Shown: positions 28,970-35,028 of the stretch, piece after piece
Layout: the number at the start of each line of letters is the position of its first letter
How positions within the stretch are numbered: position 1 is the first letter of the stretch
DNA from: a virus
IMG/VR virus record: IMGVR_UViG_3300031963_000499
Span: 1 to 35,028 of that record
Direction: 5' to 3' (one strand)
Length of the DNA stretch: 35,028 bases
Notes under the pieces: generated by a model
Told to the model about the DNA's origin: nothing
Seen by the model: only the letters and a program-made list of their open reading frames with translations
The model's database searches: none
Translations under genes and position numbers: made by a program

Positions 28970-29716
28970 ATGACAGCAGGAAAGATGGCAACCACAGCGG
29001 GCTCGGCAATCGCGCCGACGTCCAACGTGGCCCTGGTTCACACCCTGATGGACCAGCTTACCCAGCGCGAGCCGGGCATGCCGGGCATCGGCACCCTGTA
29101 CGGGCCCAGCGGCTACGGCAAAACCGTGGCCGCGGCCTACGCCAGCCACCCGGCCGGCCACAACGGCATCTATCTGAGCTGCCGCAGCTACGACACCAAG
29201 AAGAGCTTTGTGGAGCAGATCTGCAAGAGCGCCGGCATCCAGGCCAAGGGCCCCATCGCCCACGTGGTGGACGACATCGTGTCGCTGCTGGCGGTGACGG
29301 GCCGGCCGCTGGTGATTGACGAGGTGGACCACATCGTGGAGAGCCGCATCCTGGAGCTGGTGCGCGACATCCATGACGCGGCCAACGCGTCCATTCTGCT
29401 GATCGGCGAAGAGGCTCTGCCCACCAAGCTCAAGCGGCATGAACGCTTTGACAACCGCGTGTTGCAGCACCAGCCCGCCACCAAGTGCAGCGCGGCGGAC
29501 TTTGACCTGCTGGCGCGCCAGTACATCCCCGGCCTGGCCATTGACGCTGACCTGAAGAAGCGGGTGCTGGCCGAGACGGCCGGCATCACGCGCCGGGTGG
29601 TCACCAGCCTGCAGTCCATCAAGCGCTGGTGCGACGCCCAGGGCCTGAGCGCGGCCCCGGCCGACTGCGCCGCCACGCTGTACACGGGCGCCGTGCCGGG
29701 CCGGAGGGCCGGCTGA
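28970..29716 (+). CDS. MuB-like AAA ATPase, transposition target selector
   Basis: A 248-aa ATPase with Walker A GPSGYGKT (near 44-51) and Walker B PLVIDEVDH (near 109-117), followed by a sensor-like ASILLIGEE and an arginine-rich C-terminal helical domain (KRVLAETAGITRRVV). MuB-type ATPases coat target DNA, recruit the transposome and give target immunity. The gene follows A, as in Mu. The ATG with GAGG 5 nt upstream is chosen; a GTG six codons earlier is possible. Confidence 0.9.
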   Translation: MTAGKMATTAGSAIAPTSNVALVHTLMDQLTQREPGMPGIGTLYGPSGYGKTVAAAYASHPAGHNGIYLSCRSYDTKKSFVEQICKSAGIQAKGPIAHVVDDIVSLLAVTGRPLVIDEVDHIVESRILELVRDIHDAANASILLIGEEALPTKLKRHERFDNRVLQHQPATKCSAADFDLLARQYIPGLAIDADLKKRVLAETAGITRRVVTSLQSIKRWCDAQGLSAAPADCAATLYTGAVPGRRAG

Positions 29717-30375
29717 TGCGGCCGCAAGTGGAACCCTCAGCGCCCAGCGCGCGCCGCTCTGGCCGGCTGCCGCTGCACATGGAATGCGCAGGCATGCCCA
29801 CCCAGCGCCAGCGCATCTGGACGGCTCTGCGCCGCCACCAGCCGGCCACGGCCGAGCAGCTGCAGGAGCACGCCGGCAAGCCCTGGGTCAGCGTTGACCA
29901 GGTGCAGCACTACCTGACTGAGCTGACGGCCGCGGGCTGGGTGCAGCAAGCGGTGAAGCCCGGCCGCCGGCGCGGCGGGCAACAGTTCACGGCTGCCAGC
30001 TATGTGGTGGCGCGTGATGCCATCGAGGCCCCGCGCACGGGCAAGAGCGCCACGGCCGGCCTGGGCGTGCTGGCCATGTGGCGTGCGATGCGGGCGCTGA
30101 AAGAGTTCGACTACCAGGACGTGGCCGCGGCCGCATCCATCCCCGGCTGCCAGGTCAAGGCCTCCACCGCCAAGACCTACCTGCTGCTGTTGGCGCGCGC
30201 CAAGTATTTCGCCGTCATCCGCCCGGCCAAGCCGGGCACGCCAGCGCGCTACCGCCTGGTGCGCGACACGGGCGCGCACGCCCCCGCCGTCACCCGCCGC
30301 AAGTGCGTGTTTGACCGCAACTTGGGTGCCATCACCTGGGAGCAATCGGTTCAGGAGGTGGGCGATGTCCAGTAA
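29716..30375 (+). CDS. Early protein with two winged-helix-like segments
   Basis: A 219-aa protein after MuB, sharing bases with its stop (TGATG). The first HTH-like segment is RQRIWTALRRHQPATAEQLQ and VDQVQHYLTELTAAGWVQQ. A second (LAMWRAMRALKEFDYQDVAA, then TAKTYLLLLARAKYFAVI) lies in the C-terminal half. It is probably a DNA-binding regulator of early genes. Similar proteins occur after transposase B in BcepMu-like phages, but I cannot name a family. Confidence 0.65.
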   Translation: MRPQVEPSAPSARRSGRLPLHMECAGMPTQRQRIWTALRRHQPATAEQLQEHAGKPWVSVDQVQHYLTELTAAGWVQQAVKPGRRRGGQQFTAASYVVARDAIEAPRTGKSATAGLGVLAMWRAMRALKEFDYQDVAAAASIPGCQVKASTAKTYLLLLARAKYFAVIRPAKPGTPARYRLVRDTGAHAPAVTRRKCVFDRNLGAITWEQSVQEVGDVQ

Positions 30376-30721
30376 GCCCCCTGCCAAGCCCCTGCCGGCC
30401 GACGCGCTGGAGGCTTTGCGCGGCCTGTGCACCACCACCAGCCAGGCTGCAGTGTCCCGGCGCCTGGGCGTGACGCCCGGCTCCATCAGCCAGGCCCTGA
30501 ACGGCCGGTACGTGGGCAACGTGGAGCGCCTGGCCGAGCGCATCCGCGGCGAGGTGCTGGGCCAGCAGGTGGCCTGCCCGCTCTGGGGCCAGCTCACGCT
30601 GCGCATGTGCCAGGACAAGCGCGAAACCCCGCTCAACGCGGGCAACCCGCTCATGGTGCGCCAGTGGCAGGCCTGCCGCGGCTGCATCCACAACCCCAAG
30701 GCCGAGCAGGAGGAAGCGTGA
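30365..30721 (+). CDS. Small helix-turn-helix early protein
   Basis: A 118-aa protein with an 11-nt overlap with the preceding gene and a strong GGAGG. Residues 22-48 (TSQAAVSRRLGVTPGSISQALNG) read as a helix-turn-helix, followed by a Cys-containing C-terminus (C76, MCQDK, CRGCIHNP). It may bind DNA and zinc. Proteins of this shape are frequent in the early region of Mu-like phages. Confidence 0.65.
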   Translation: MSSKPPAKPLPADALEALRGLCTTTSQAAVSRRLGVTPGSISQALNGRYVGNVERLAERIRGEVLGQQVACPLWGQLTLRMCQDKRETPLNAGNPLMVRQWQACRGCIHNPKAEQEEA

Positions 30722-30978
30722 TGCACCACGCCACTGAACACGCCACTGACCCCACCACTGTGCCCACCACAGACCGCACCAGGTTCACCGCCCGCCCGCC
30801 CCTGGGCTGGATCAAGCGCCGGGCGCGGCGCCTGGAGCGGTTCTACGGGGTTCAGCGCCGCATCGCCGTCTGGGATGCCGCGCTGGACTACCTCACGTTC
30901 TTCCACCCGCACCTGGTGCCCGTAAAGCCCATGAGCAAGGGAAACGCCAGGCTCATCGTCATCCAAGGAGGCCGCTGA
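30721..30978 (+). CDS. Hypothetical early protein
   Basis: An 85-aa protein coupled to its neighbours by shared stop/start bases. The N-terminus is Thr/Asp-rich and low in complexity. The centre is basic and aromatic (LGWIKRRARRLERFYGVQRR, then AALDYLTFF). There is no recognised domain. Confidence 0.55.
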   Translation: MHHATEHATDPTTVPTTDRTRFTARPPLGWIKRRARRLERFYGVQRRIAVWDAALDYLTFFHPHLVPVKPMSKGNARLIVIQGGR

Positions 30979-31202
30979 TGTTCAAACGCATGTCCTTCCC
31001 GCGCCTGCGGCGCCCCTCGGCCCTGCCGGGGCTTTCACGGGCAGCGCGCCGGCACGCCTTCGCCCCTGGGGTGATTGATGCCGGGCCGCGCCTGCATGCG
31101 CTGCGCGTGTGGCGCACCGTCAGCCCCTTGCTGGTGGCTGTGCTGCTGGTGGCGTGGGTGGCCGGCTGGGTGCTGTTGGCAACGTGGCTGGTGTGGCCAT
31201 GA
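30978..31202 (+). CDS. Small single-TM early protein
   Basis: A 74-aa protein with a basic N-terminus (FKRMSFPRLRRPSALPGLSR) and a C-terminal membrane segment (VSPLLVAVLLVAWVAGWVLL, then ATWLVWP). It is coupled on both sides. The positive-inside rule predicts a cytosolic N-terminus. The function is unknown. Confidence 0.55.
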   Translation: MFKRMSFPRLRRPSALPGLSRAARRHAFAPGVIDAGPRLHALRVWRTVSPLLVAVLLVAWVAGWVLLATWLVWP

Positions 31203-31615
31203 GCACGGCCCCCTCCACCCCCTCCACCCCCGCCAGCGCCGCCACCCACGGCGCCCTGCCCATCGCACGCCGCGGCGGGCCCATCACGCCCGATGCCGTG
31301 TTGGTGGCCTTGCGCGGCCACGTGGGCCGCGACAACGGCATCCACGCCCGTGACCTGGCGCGGCGCCTGTGCGGCGCCCTGACCGTGGCCGCTGACGAGC
31401 GCGCGCTGCGCGCCGTGATCACCGATCTGCGCCTGGCAGGCCACCACCTGTGCGGCACGCCAGAGACCGGCTACTACCTGGCCGCCACGCCCGAGGAACT
31501 CAACGAGACCTGCAAGTTCTTGGTCAACCGGGCAATGGCATCGCTTTCCCAGGTGGCACGGATGAAGGCCATCGCGCTGCCAGATCTGCACGGGCAGATG
31601 CACCTGCCGACCTGA
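31199..31615 (+). CDS. Early phage protein with winged-helix-like fold
   Basis: A 138-aa protein with a Ser/Thr/Pro-rich N-terminus and a DNA-binding-like core: HARDLARRLCGALTVAADER, LRAVITDLRLAGHHLCG, then GYYLAATPEELNET. The C-terminus has NRAMASLSQVARM and LPDLHGQMHL, which recur in unnamed phage proteins. It is likely DNA-binding; no function is known. About 50 bp of C/A-rich sequence separates it from Gam. Confidence 0.65.
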   Translation: MSTAPSTPSTPASAATHGALPIARRGGPITPDAVLVALRGHVGRDNGIHARDLARRLCGALTVAADERALRAVITDLRLAGHHLCGTPETGYYLAATPEELNETCKFLVNRAMASLSQVARMKAIALPDLHGQMHLPT

Positions 31616-31665
31616 CCACCCGCCCCCCACCACCACCCCCCACCACCACCACGAGAGGAGGCCAC

Positions 31666-32187
31666 ATGGCCCGCATCAAGAGCAAGGCGGCGGCCTACGC
31701 CCCGCAGACCCGCACCGACTGTGCGGCAGACGTCAAGAAGCTGGGCGATCTGCAGCGCGAACAGGCCCGCCTGGCCACGCACCTGAACGACGAGATCGCG
31801 CGCATCACCCAGAGCTACGAGCCCAAGCTCAAGGCGCTGCAGGAGGCGATCAACGTTCTGCACGGCGGCATCCAGACCTGGTGCGAGGCCCACCGCAGCG
31901 AGCTGTGCAAGGGCGACAGCAAGACGGCCAACCTCATCACCGGCGAGGTGAGCTGGCGCGTGCGGCCGCCCAGCGTGCGCATCACCGGCGTGGACTCCGT
32001 GCTGGAAACGCTCAAGCGCATGGGCCTGCACCAGTTCGTCCGCACCAAGGAAGAGCCGAACAAGGAAGCCATGCTCAACGACAAAGACGCCGTGCGCGGC
32101 ATTGCCGGCATCACCATCGTCAGTGGTGTGGAGGACTTCGTGGTAACGCCGTTTGAAGCCCCTACCGCCACCACGGAGGCCGCGTGA
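31666..32187 (+). CDS. gam: Host-nuclease inhibitor Gam-like DNA-end protector
   Basis: A 173-aa protein with the Mu Gam layout: a basic start, a long helix (KLGDLQREQARLATHLNDEI and on), and KALQEAINVLHGGIQTWCEAHRSEL (62-86). The family block GEVSWRVRPPSVRI and a C-terminal EPNKEAMLNDKDAV follow. Gam binds double-strand ends and blocks exonucleases, and it is related to Ku. AGGAGG precedes the ATG. The gene fits the early replication operon. Confidence 0.88.
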   Translation: MARIKSKAAAYAPQTRTDCAADVKKLGDLQREQARLATHLNDEIARITQSYEPKLKALQEAINVLHGGIQTWCEAHRSELCKGDSKTANLITGEVSWRVRPPSVRITGVDSVLETLKRMGLHQFVRTKEEPNKEAMLNDKDAVRGIAGITIVSGVEDFVVTPFEAPTATTEAA

Positions 32188-32951
32188 TGGACCGCTCCAT
32201 GAACACCACGCCCGATGGCATCCGGGTCAACTTCACCGCGGCCGAAGGTTCGCAAAAAGTGCTGGTGCTGGACATGATGGCCGCGGCGGCCGAGGAGCGC
32301 TTTGAGATTGCCGAGGTGCAGGAATGCACCAAGGCCCAGAGGCCCGTGGCCCTGGCGCTGATGAGCGTGCTGCGCCGCGACGGCTGGATCACCACCACCA
32401 CCGAGCAGCGCGGTGACGATCGGCTCAAGGTGCACGGCATGAGCCAGCGGCAGGCCGACACCTGGGCCCAGTGGCGCAGCCGGATCGTCGGCGCCAAGCC
32501 CACGCGCGGCGCGCCCCGGGCCGTGAAGCTGGCCAGCCCCGAAGGCGCAGACCAGAACCGCGCCGCGGTGCTCAGCCGTGCGCCCATCCTGAACCTGGGC
32601 ATCTGGAGCGACGGCTCGCTGTCCATCGAGGGCCTGGCGGCCAAGGCGGTGCGGGTGTCCGCCCACGACGTGGGCGTCTTGTCCACGCTGGTGGCATCCC
32701 TGCCCGAGGGTGCTCTGCAGGCCCTGATTGACAGCCCGCTGCAGCCGCAGTTCACGCTGCACAGCAACGGCCGCAGCTACCGGCTGCAGGGGCAGCAGAC
32801 CCGCCAACTGGTGGACTACCTGGAGACCCTGCCCAAGCGCTGGGTGCGCACCGAGCAGGCGCCCGCCCTGCCGTGGGCCGGCCTGCTGCGCCCCGGCACA
32901 GACCACCGCACCCACCGCATCGCACAACCTGGTGAGGAGGACGAGGCATGA
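32187..32951 (+). CDS. Early protein of unknown function
   Basis: A 254-aa protein after Gam, overlapping at TGATG. The N-terminus has KVLVLDMMAAAAEERFEIAE (24-43) and a winged-helix-like VALALMSVLRRDGWITT (54-70). The C-terminal half contains PILNLGIWSDGSLSIEGLA and a helix with TRQLVDYLETLPKRW. It is not recognised, and regulatory or DNA-binding roles are possible. Confidence 0.55.
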   Translation: MDRSMNTTPDGIRVNFTAAEGSQKVLVLDMMAAAAEERFEIAEVQECTKAQRPVALALMSVLRRDGWITTTTEQRGDDRLKVHGMSQRQADTWAQWRSRIVGAKPTRGAPRAVKLASPEGADQNRAAVLSRAPILNLGIWSDGSLSIEGLAAKAVRVSAHDVGVLSTLVASLPEGALQALIDSPLQPQFTLHSNGRSYRLQGQQTRQLVDYLETLPKRWVRTEQAPALPWAGLLRPGTDHRTHRIAQPGEEDEA

Positions 32952-33475
32952 CACCCGACATCCTCAGTTCTGCAGGCCGTCTTTTCCGCTTCGATGCGCC
33001 TTTGCACAACGTGATCGAGATCGACGAGATCGCGCATGCGCTGTCGCACCTGTGCCGCTTCTGCGGCCACACCCAGCAGCTCTACACCGTGGCGAAGCAC
33101 AGCGTGGAGGTGTCCTGGATCGTGCCTGCGCAGGACGCGCTGGCCGGCCTGATGCACGACGCGGCCGAGGCCTTCGTGGGCGACATGCCCGCGCCCCTGA
33201 AGCGGCTGCTGCCGGACTACGCGCGCATCGAGCGCCAGGTGGAAGAGGCGGTGGCCCACCGCTTTGACCTGCCGCTGACCCTGCCCGACAGCGTCAAGCA
33301 CGCAGACCTGGTGCTGCTGGCCACCGAGATGCGCGACCTGATGCCCGCGCACGAGGGCCCCTTCGCCTGGCAAAGCCGCGGCGACGTGCAGCCCCTGGGC
33401 AAGCGCCTGGTGGCATGGAGCCCCCTGATGGCCAAGGTGGCCTTTCTGAACCGCTATGAGGAGTTGACGCAATGA
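32948..33475 (+). CDS. HD-domain phosphohydrolase (YfbR/nucleotidase-like)
   Basis: A 175-aa protein with the HD ligand set H51 (YTVAKHSVEVS), H70-D71 (GLMHDAAEAFVGD) and D120 (VKHADLVLLATE). Order and spacing fit the YfbR-like 5'-nucleotidase branch often found in phages. Enzymes of this type dephosphorylate deoxynucleotides and could adjust the nucleotide pool during transposition, or deplete or protect a nucleotide signal. The start overlaps the previous gene by ATGA. The substrate is unknown. Confidence 0.8.
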   Translation: MTPDILSSAGRLFRFDAPLHNVIEIDEIAHALSHLCRFCGHTQQLYTVAKHSVEVSWIVPAQDALAGLMHDAAEAFVGDMPAPLKRLLPDYARIERQVEEAVAHRFDLPLTLPDSVKHADLVLLATEMRDLMPAHEGPFAWQSRGDVQPLGKRLVAWSPLMAKVAFLNRYEELTQ

Positions 33476-34176
33476 GCAGCAGCCCACACAAGACCGCCGA
33501 ACAGATCGCCGCCGAGCTGGCCGCGCTGCAGGCCATCAAGCCCTCACTGCCGCCCGAATCCGACTGGGGCGACGACATCATGGCCGCCGTTGACGCGCAG
33601 ATTGCCGTGCTGCGCGACCGCCCGACGCTGAACGAGGTGTACGAAGCCTATGAAGGCCGCACGTACACGCTGCACCGGGCGCTGCGCGCGTGGTTCTGGG
33701 CGGCCGGCAAGTTGGCGGCGACAGCGCAGAGCCCCGCCGCACACTGGGCCAGCACGCTCACGGCCGACGATCAGCAGCCACCGCCCGCGCCCGCCGCCGC
33801 TGATGCGTTGGAGCAGCAGATCCAGGCCAAGGGCGCCGACGTGGCGCCGCGCGTCACGGTGGCGGACGTTGAGGCCAACATCGCCAGCGAGCACTGCTTC
33901 ACGGCTGCTGACGGTGTTGCCGGTTCCCACGCCCAAGTTGTGGGCGGCCAAGTGGGCATTGCAGCCCATGAGTCGCCCCAGGCACTGGGCATGCTGACCA
34001 TCTGCGTCTTGGTTCTGCGCAACGGCTTCACCGTCACGGGTGAGAGCGCGTGCGCATCGCCCGAGAACTTCAACGCCGACATCGGCCGCCAGGTGGCCCG
34101 AGCCAACGCCATCAACAAGATCTGGCCGCTGATGGGGTACGAGCTGCGCAGCAAGCTGGGGGCGTTGAAGCCATGA
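33472..34176 (+). CDS. Two-part protein with C-terminal N4 Gp49/Sf6 gp66-family domain
   Basis: A 234-aa protein. The first 110 residues are helical and Ala/Pro-rich, with HRALRAWFWAAGK at about 68-80. The second half (about 128-230) matches the phage Gp49/gp66 family: VEANIASEHCFTAADGV, LTICVLVLRNGFTVTGESAC, and ASPENFNADIGRQVARANAI. The function of the family is not known. Both ends overlap neighbours by ATGA. Confidence 0.8.
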   Translation: MSSSPHKTAEQIAAELAALQAIKPSLPPESDWGDDIMAAVDAQIAVLRDRPTLNEVYEAYEGRTYTLHRALRAWFWAAGKLAATAQSPAAHWASTLTADDQQPPPAPAAADALEQQIQAKGADVAPRVTVADVEANIASEHCFTAADGVAGSHAQVVGGQVGIAAHESPQALGMLTICVLVLRNGFTVTGESACASPENFNADIGRQVARANAINKIWPLMGYELRSKLGALKP

Positions 34177-34868
34177 ACCGCGACCAGGCCCTTGCCAAGA
34201 TCAAGAAGTGCATGGCGCTTGGCCGTAGCGCCAACCCGCACGAGGCCGCTGCCGCGATGCGCCAGGCGCAGAAGCTGATGGCTGAGCATGGTCTGAGCGA
34301 CACCGATGTCGAGCTGTCTGACGTCAGTGAAACGACGTGCGCTGCGGCTTTGAACGCCCCTGACTGGGAGGTGTTCCTGGCCAACGTGGTGGCGCAGGCC
34401 TTTGGCTGCGACGTGCTCTGGACGGCCACCCGCAAGTGGATCGGCCACAAGCCCCGCCGACAAATGGCGGTGTTGTTCATCGGCGTGGGCAGCCACCCCG
34501 AGATCGCCGGCTATGCCTGGCAGGTCTTGGACCGCCAGTGTGCGCGGCAGCGGCTGGACCACATCCGCCAGCAGCCCAAGAGCTGCAAGCTCATCACGCT
34601 CACGGCCCGGGGCGATGCGTTCGCGGTCGGGTGGGTGCACGGTGTGCGGCAGCACCTGCAGGCGTTCGCCGGTGATCGGCACCAGCGGCTGCTGGATGCC
34701 TACAAGGCATCGCGCTTCCCGGGCGGCGTGGGCAGGGAGACCGTCAAGAGCCGTGCAGTCGGGCGCAACGTGCGTGACGACAGCAGGGTCGCGGGCTTTG
34801 TGGCAGGCCGCGCCACCAAGCTGGCCCACGGCGTAGGCAACGATGCACTGAAGGCGCTGCCGCGATGA
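34173..34868 (+). CDS. DUF2786 domain protein
   Basis: A 231-aa protein. The first 40 residues (QALAKIKKCMALGRSANPHE then QAQKLMAEHGLSDTDV) match DUF2786. The middle (EVFLANVVAQAFGCDVLW, VLFIGVGSHPEIAGYAWQVL) is also usual in phage members. A nucleic-acid-related role is presumed for the family, without proof. The ATG overlaps the previous stop. Confidence 0.8.
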   Translation: MNRDQALAKIKKCMALGRSANPHEAAAAMRQAQKLMAEHGLSDTDVELSDVSETTCAAALNAPDWEVFLANVVAQAFGCDVLWTATRKWIGHKPRRQMAVLFIGVGSHPEIAGYAWQVLDRQCARQRLDHIRQQPKSCKLITLTARGDAFAVGWVHGVRQHLQAFAGDRHQRLLDAYKASRFPGGVGRETVKSRAVGRNVRDDSRVAGFVAGRATKLAHGVGNDALKALPR

Positions 34869-35028
34869 GCAAGCTGGCCCGAGACCACCGCAACGCCGAG
34901 CTGGCCAAGATCCACCTGGCCAAGAAGGACCTTTGCATGACGGACGAGGAATACCGCGCCATGCTGTGGTCGGTGGGCCGCGTCAACTCGGCCAAGGATC
35001 TGGACTACGCAGGCCGCCAGGCCGTGCT
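34865..35028 (+). CDS. Mu gp16/GemA-like regulatory protein (partial, runs off the window)
   Basis: The visible 54 residues (SKLARDHRNAELAKIHLAKK then LCMTDEEYRAMLWSVGRVNS) carry the N-terminus of the Mu gp16/GemA (DUF1018) family, which is encoded late in the early operon ahead of Mor. GemA modulates host gene expression in Mu. The reading frame is open to the window edge. Confidence 0.8.
   Translation, partial: MSKLARDHRNAELAKIHLAKKDLCMTDEEYRAMLWSVGRVNSAKDLDYAGRQAV

Noticed and set aside
31616-31665. CCACCA-rich stretch before Gam as a repeat array
   Set aside because: It is short, irregular low-complexity sequence. The only functional part seen is the Gam ribosome-binding site.
1-35028. 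CRISPR array, tRNA or rRNA genes
   Set aside because: No regularly spaced repeat-spacer pattern, cloverleaf or rRNA signature was seen. The 14-bp array at 15894 has no spacers.

Overview
The window is almost entirely one Mu-type transposable prophage of the BcepMu kind, in a high-GC host that is most likely a betaproteobacterium of the order Burkholderiales. The assignment rests on three things: GC-rich codon use, an almost complete run of recognisable Mu-family late genes in Mu order (counterparts of gp25/26 to gp48), and a DDE transposase followed by a MuB-like ATPase. Unlike Mu itself, the early and late blocks are divergent, as in BcepMu. No database search was possible; family names come from recognising sequence motifs and gene order.

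Layout. Positions 1-25 may be host flank. A TG at 26 followed by a 22-bp tandem repeat looks like one phage end, and two perfect DnaA-box sequences lie just inside it. From 170 to 23932 the minus strand carries the late genes. Read from high to low coordinate these are lysis (amidase, small exported protein, holin-like protein, coiled-coil membrane protein), DNA packaging (small DNA-binding protein, DUF3486, large terminase, portal), head (F-like protein with a C-terminal nuclease-like domain, virion morphogenesis G, protease/scaffold I, decoration protein, major capsid), connector, contractile tail (sheath, tube, frameshifted chaperone, tape measure, gp43 to gp48 baseplate), tail fibre, fibre assembly and a cysteine-peptidase-like protein. 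Most neighbours overlap by 1-8 nt, so translation is probably coupled.

At 23996-25091 there is a lower-GC, tightly overlapping three-gene cassette on the same strand as the late genes but separated from them by a hairpin: an XRE regulator, a one-TM protein and a zinc-ribbon membrane protein. The regulator and the one-TM protein share a short glycine-rich tag. This is the best candidate for an undescribed lysogen-expressed function. It diverges, across two 16-bp operator-like repeats, from the early operon on the plus strand.

The early operon runs Ner-like protein, XRE plus Ner-like fusion, a small ORF with an antisense gene facing it, transposase A, ATPase B, small winged-helix and hypothetical proteins, Gam, an HD phosphohydrolase, a Gp49/gp66-family protein, a DUF2786 protein, and the start of a Mu gp16/GemA-like protein cut by the window edge. 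The other phage end, and probably a Mor/C-type activator, lie beyond position 35028.

Expected working: the divergent regulators decide lysis or lysogeny, A and B replicate the phage by transposition with Gam protecting DNA ends, and late genes are then switched on. A 14-bp palindrome found ahead of both the lysis block and the protease gene, with nearly equal spacing to the start codons, may be a late-control site.
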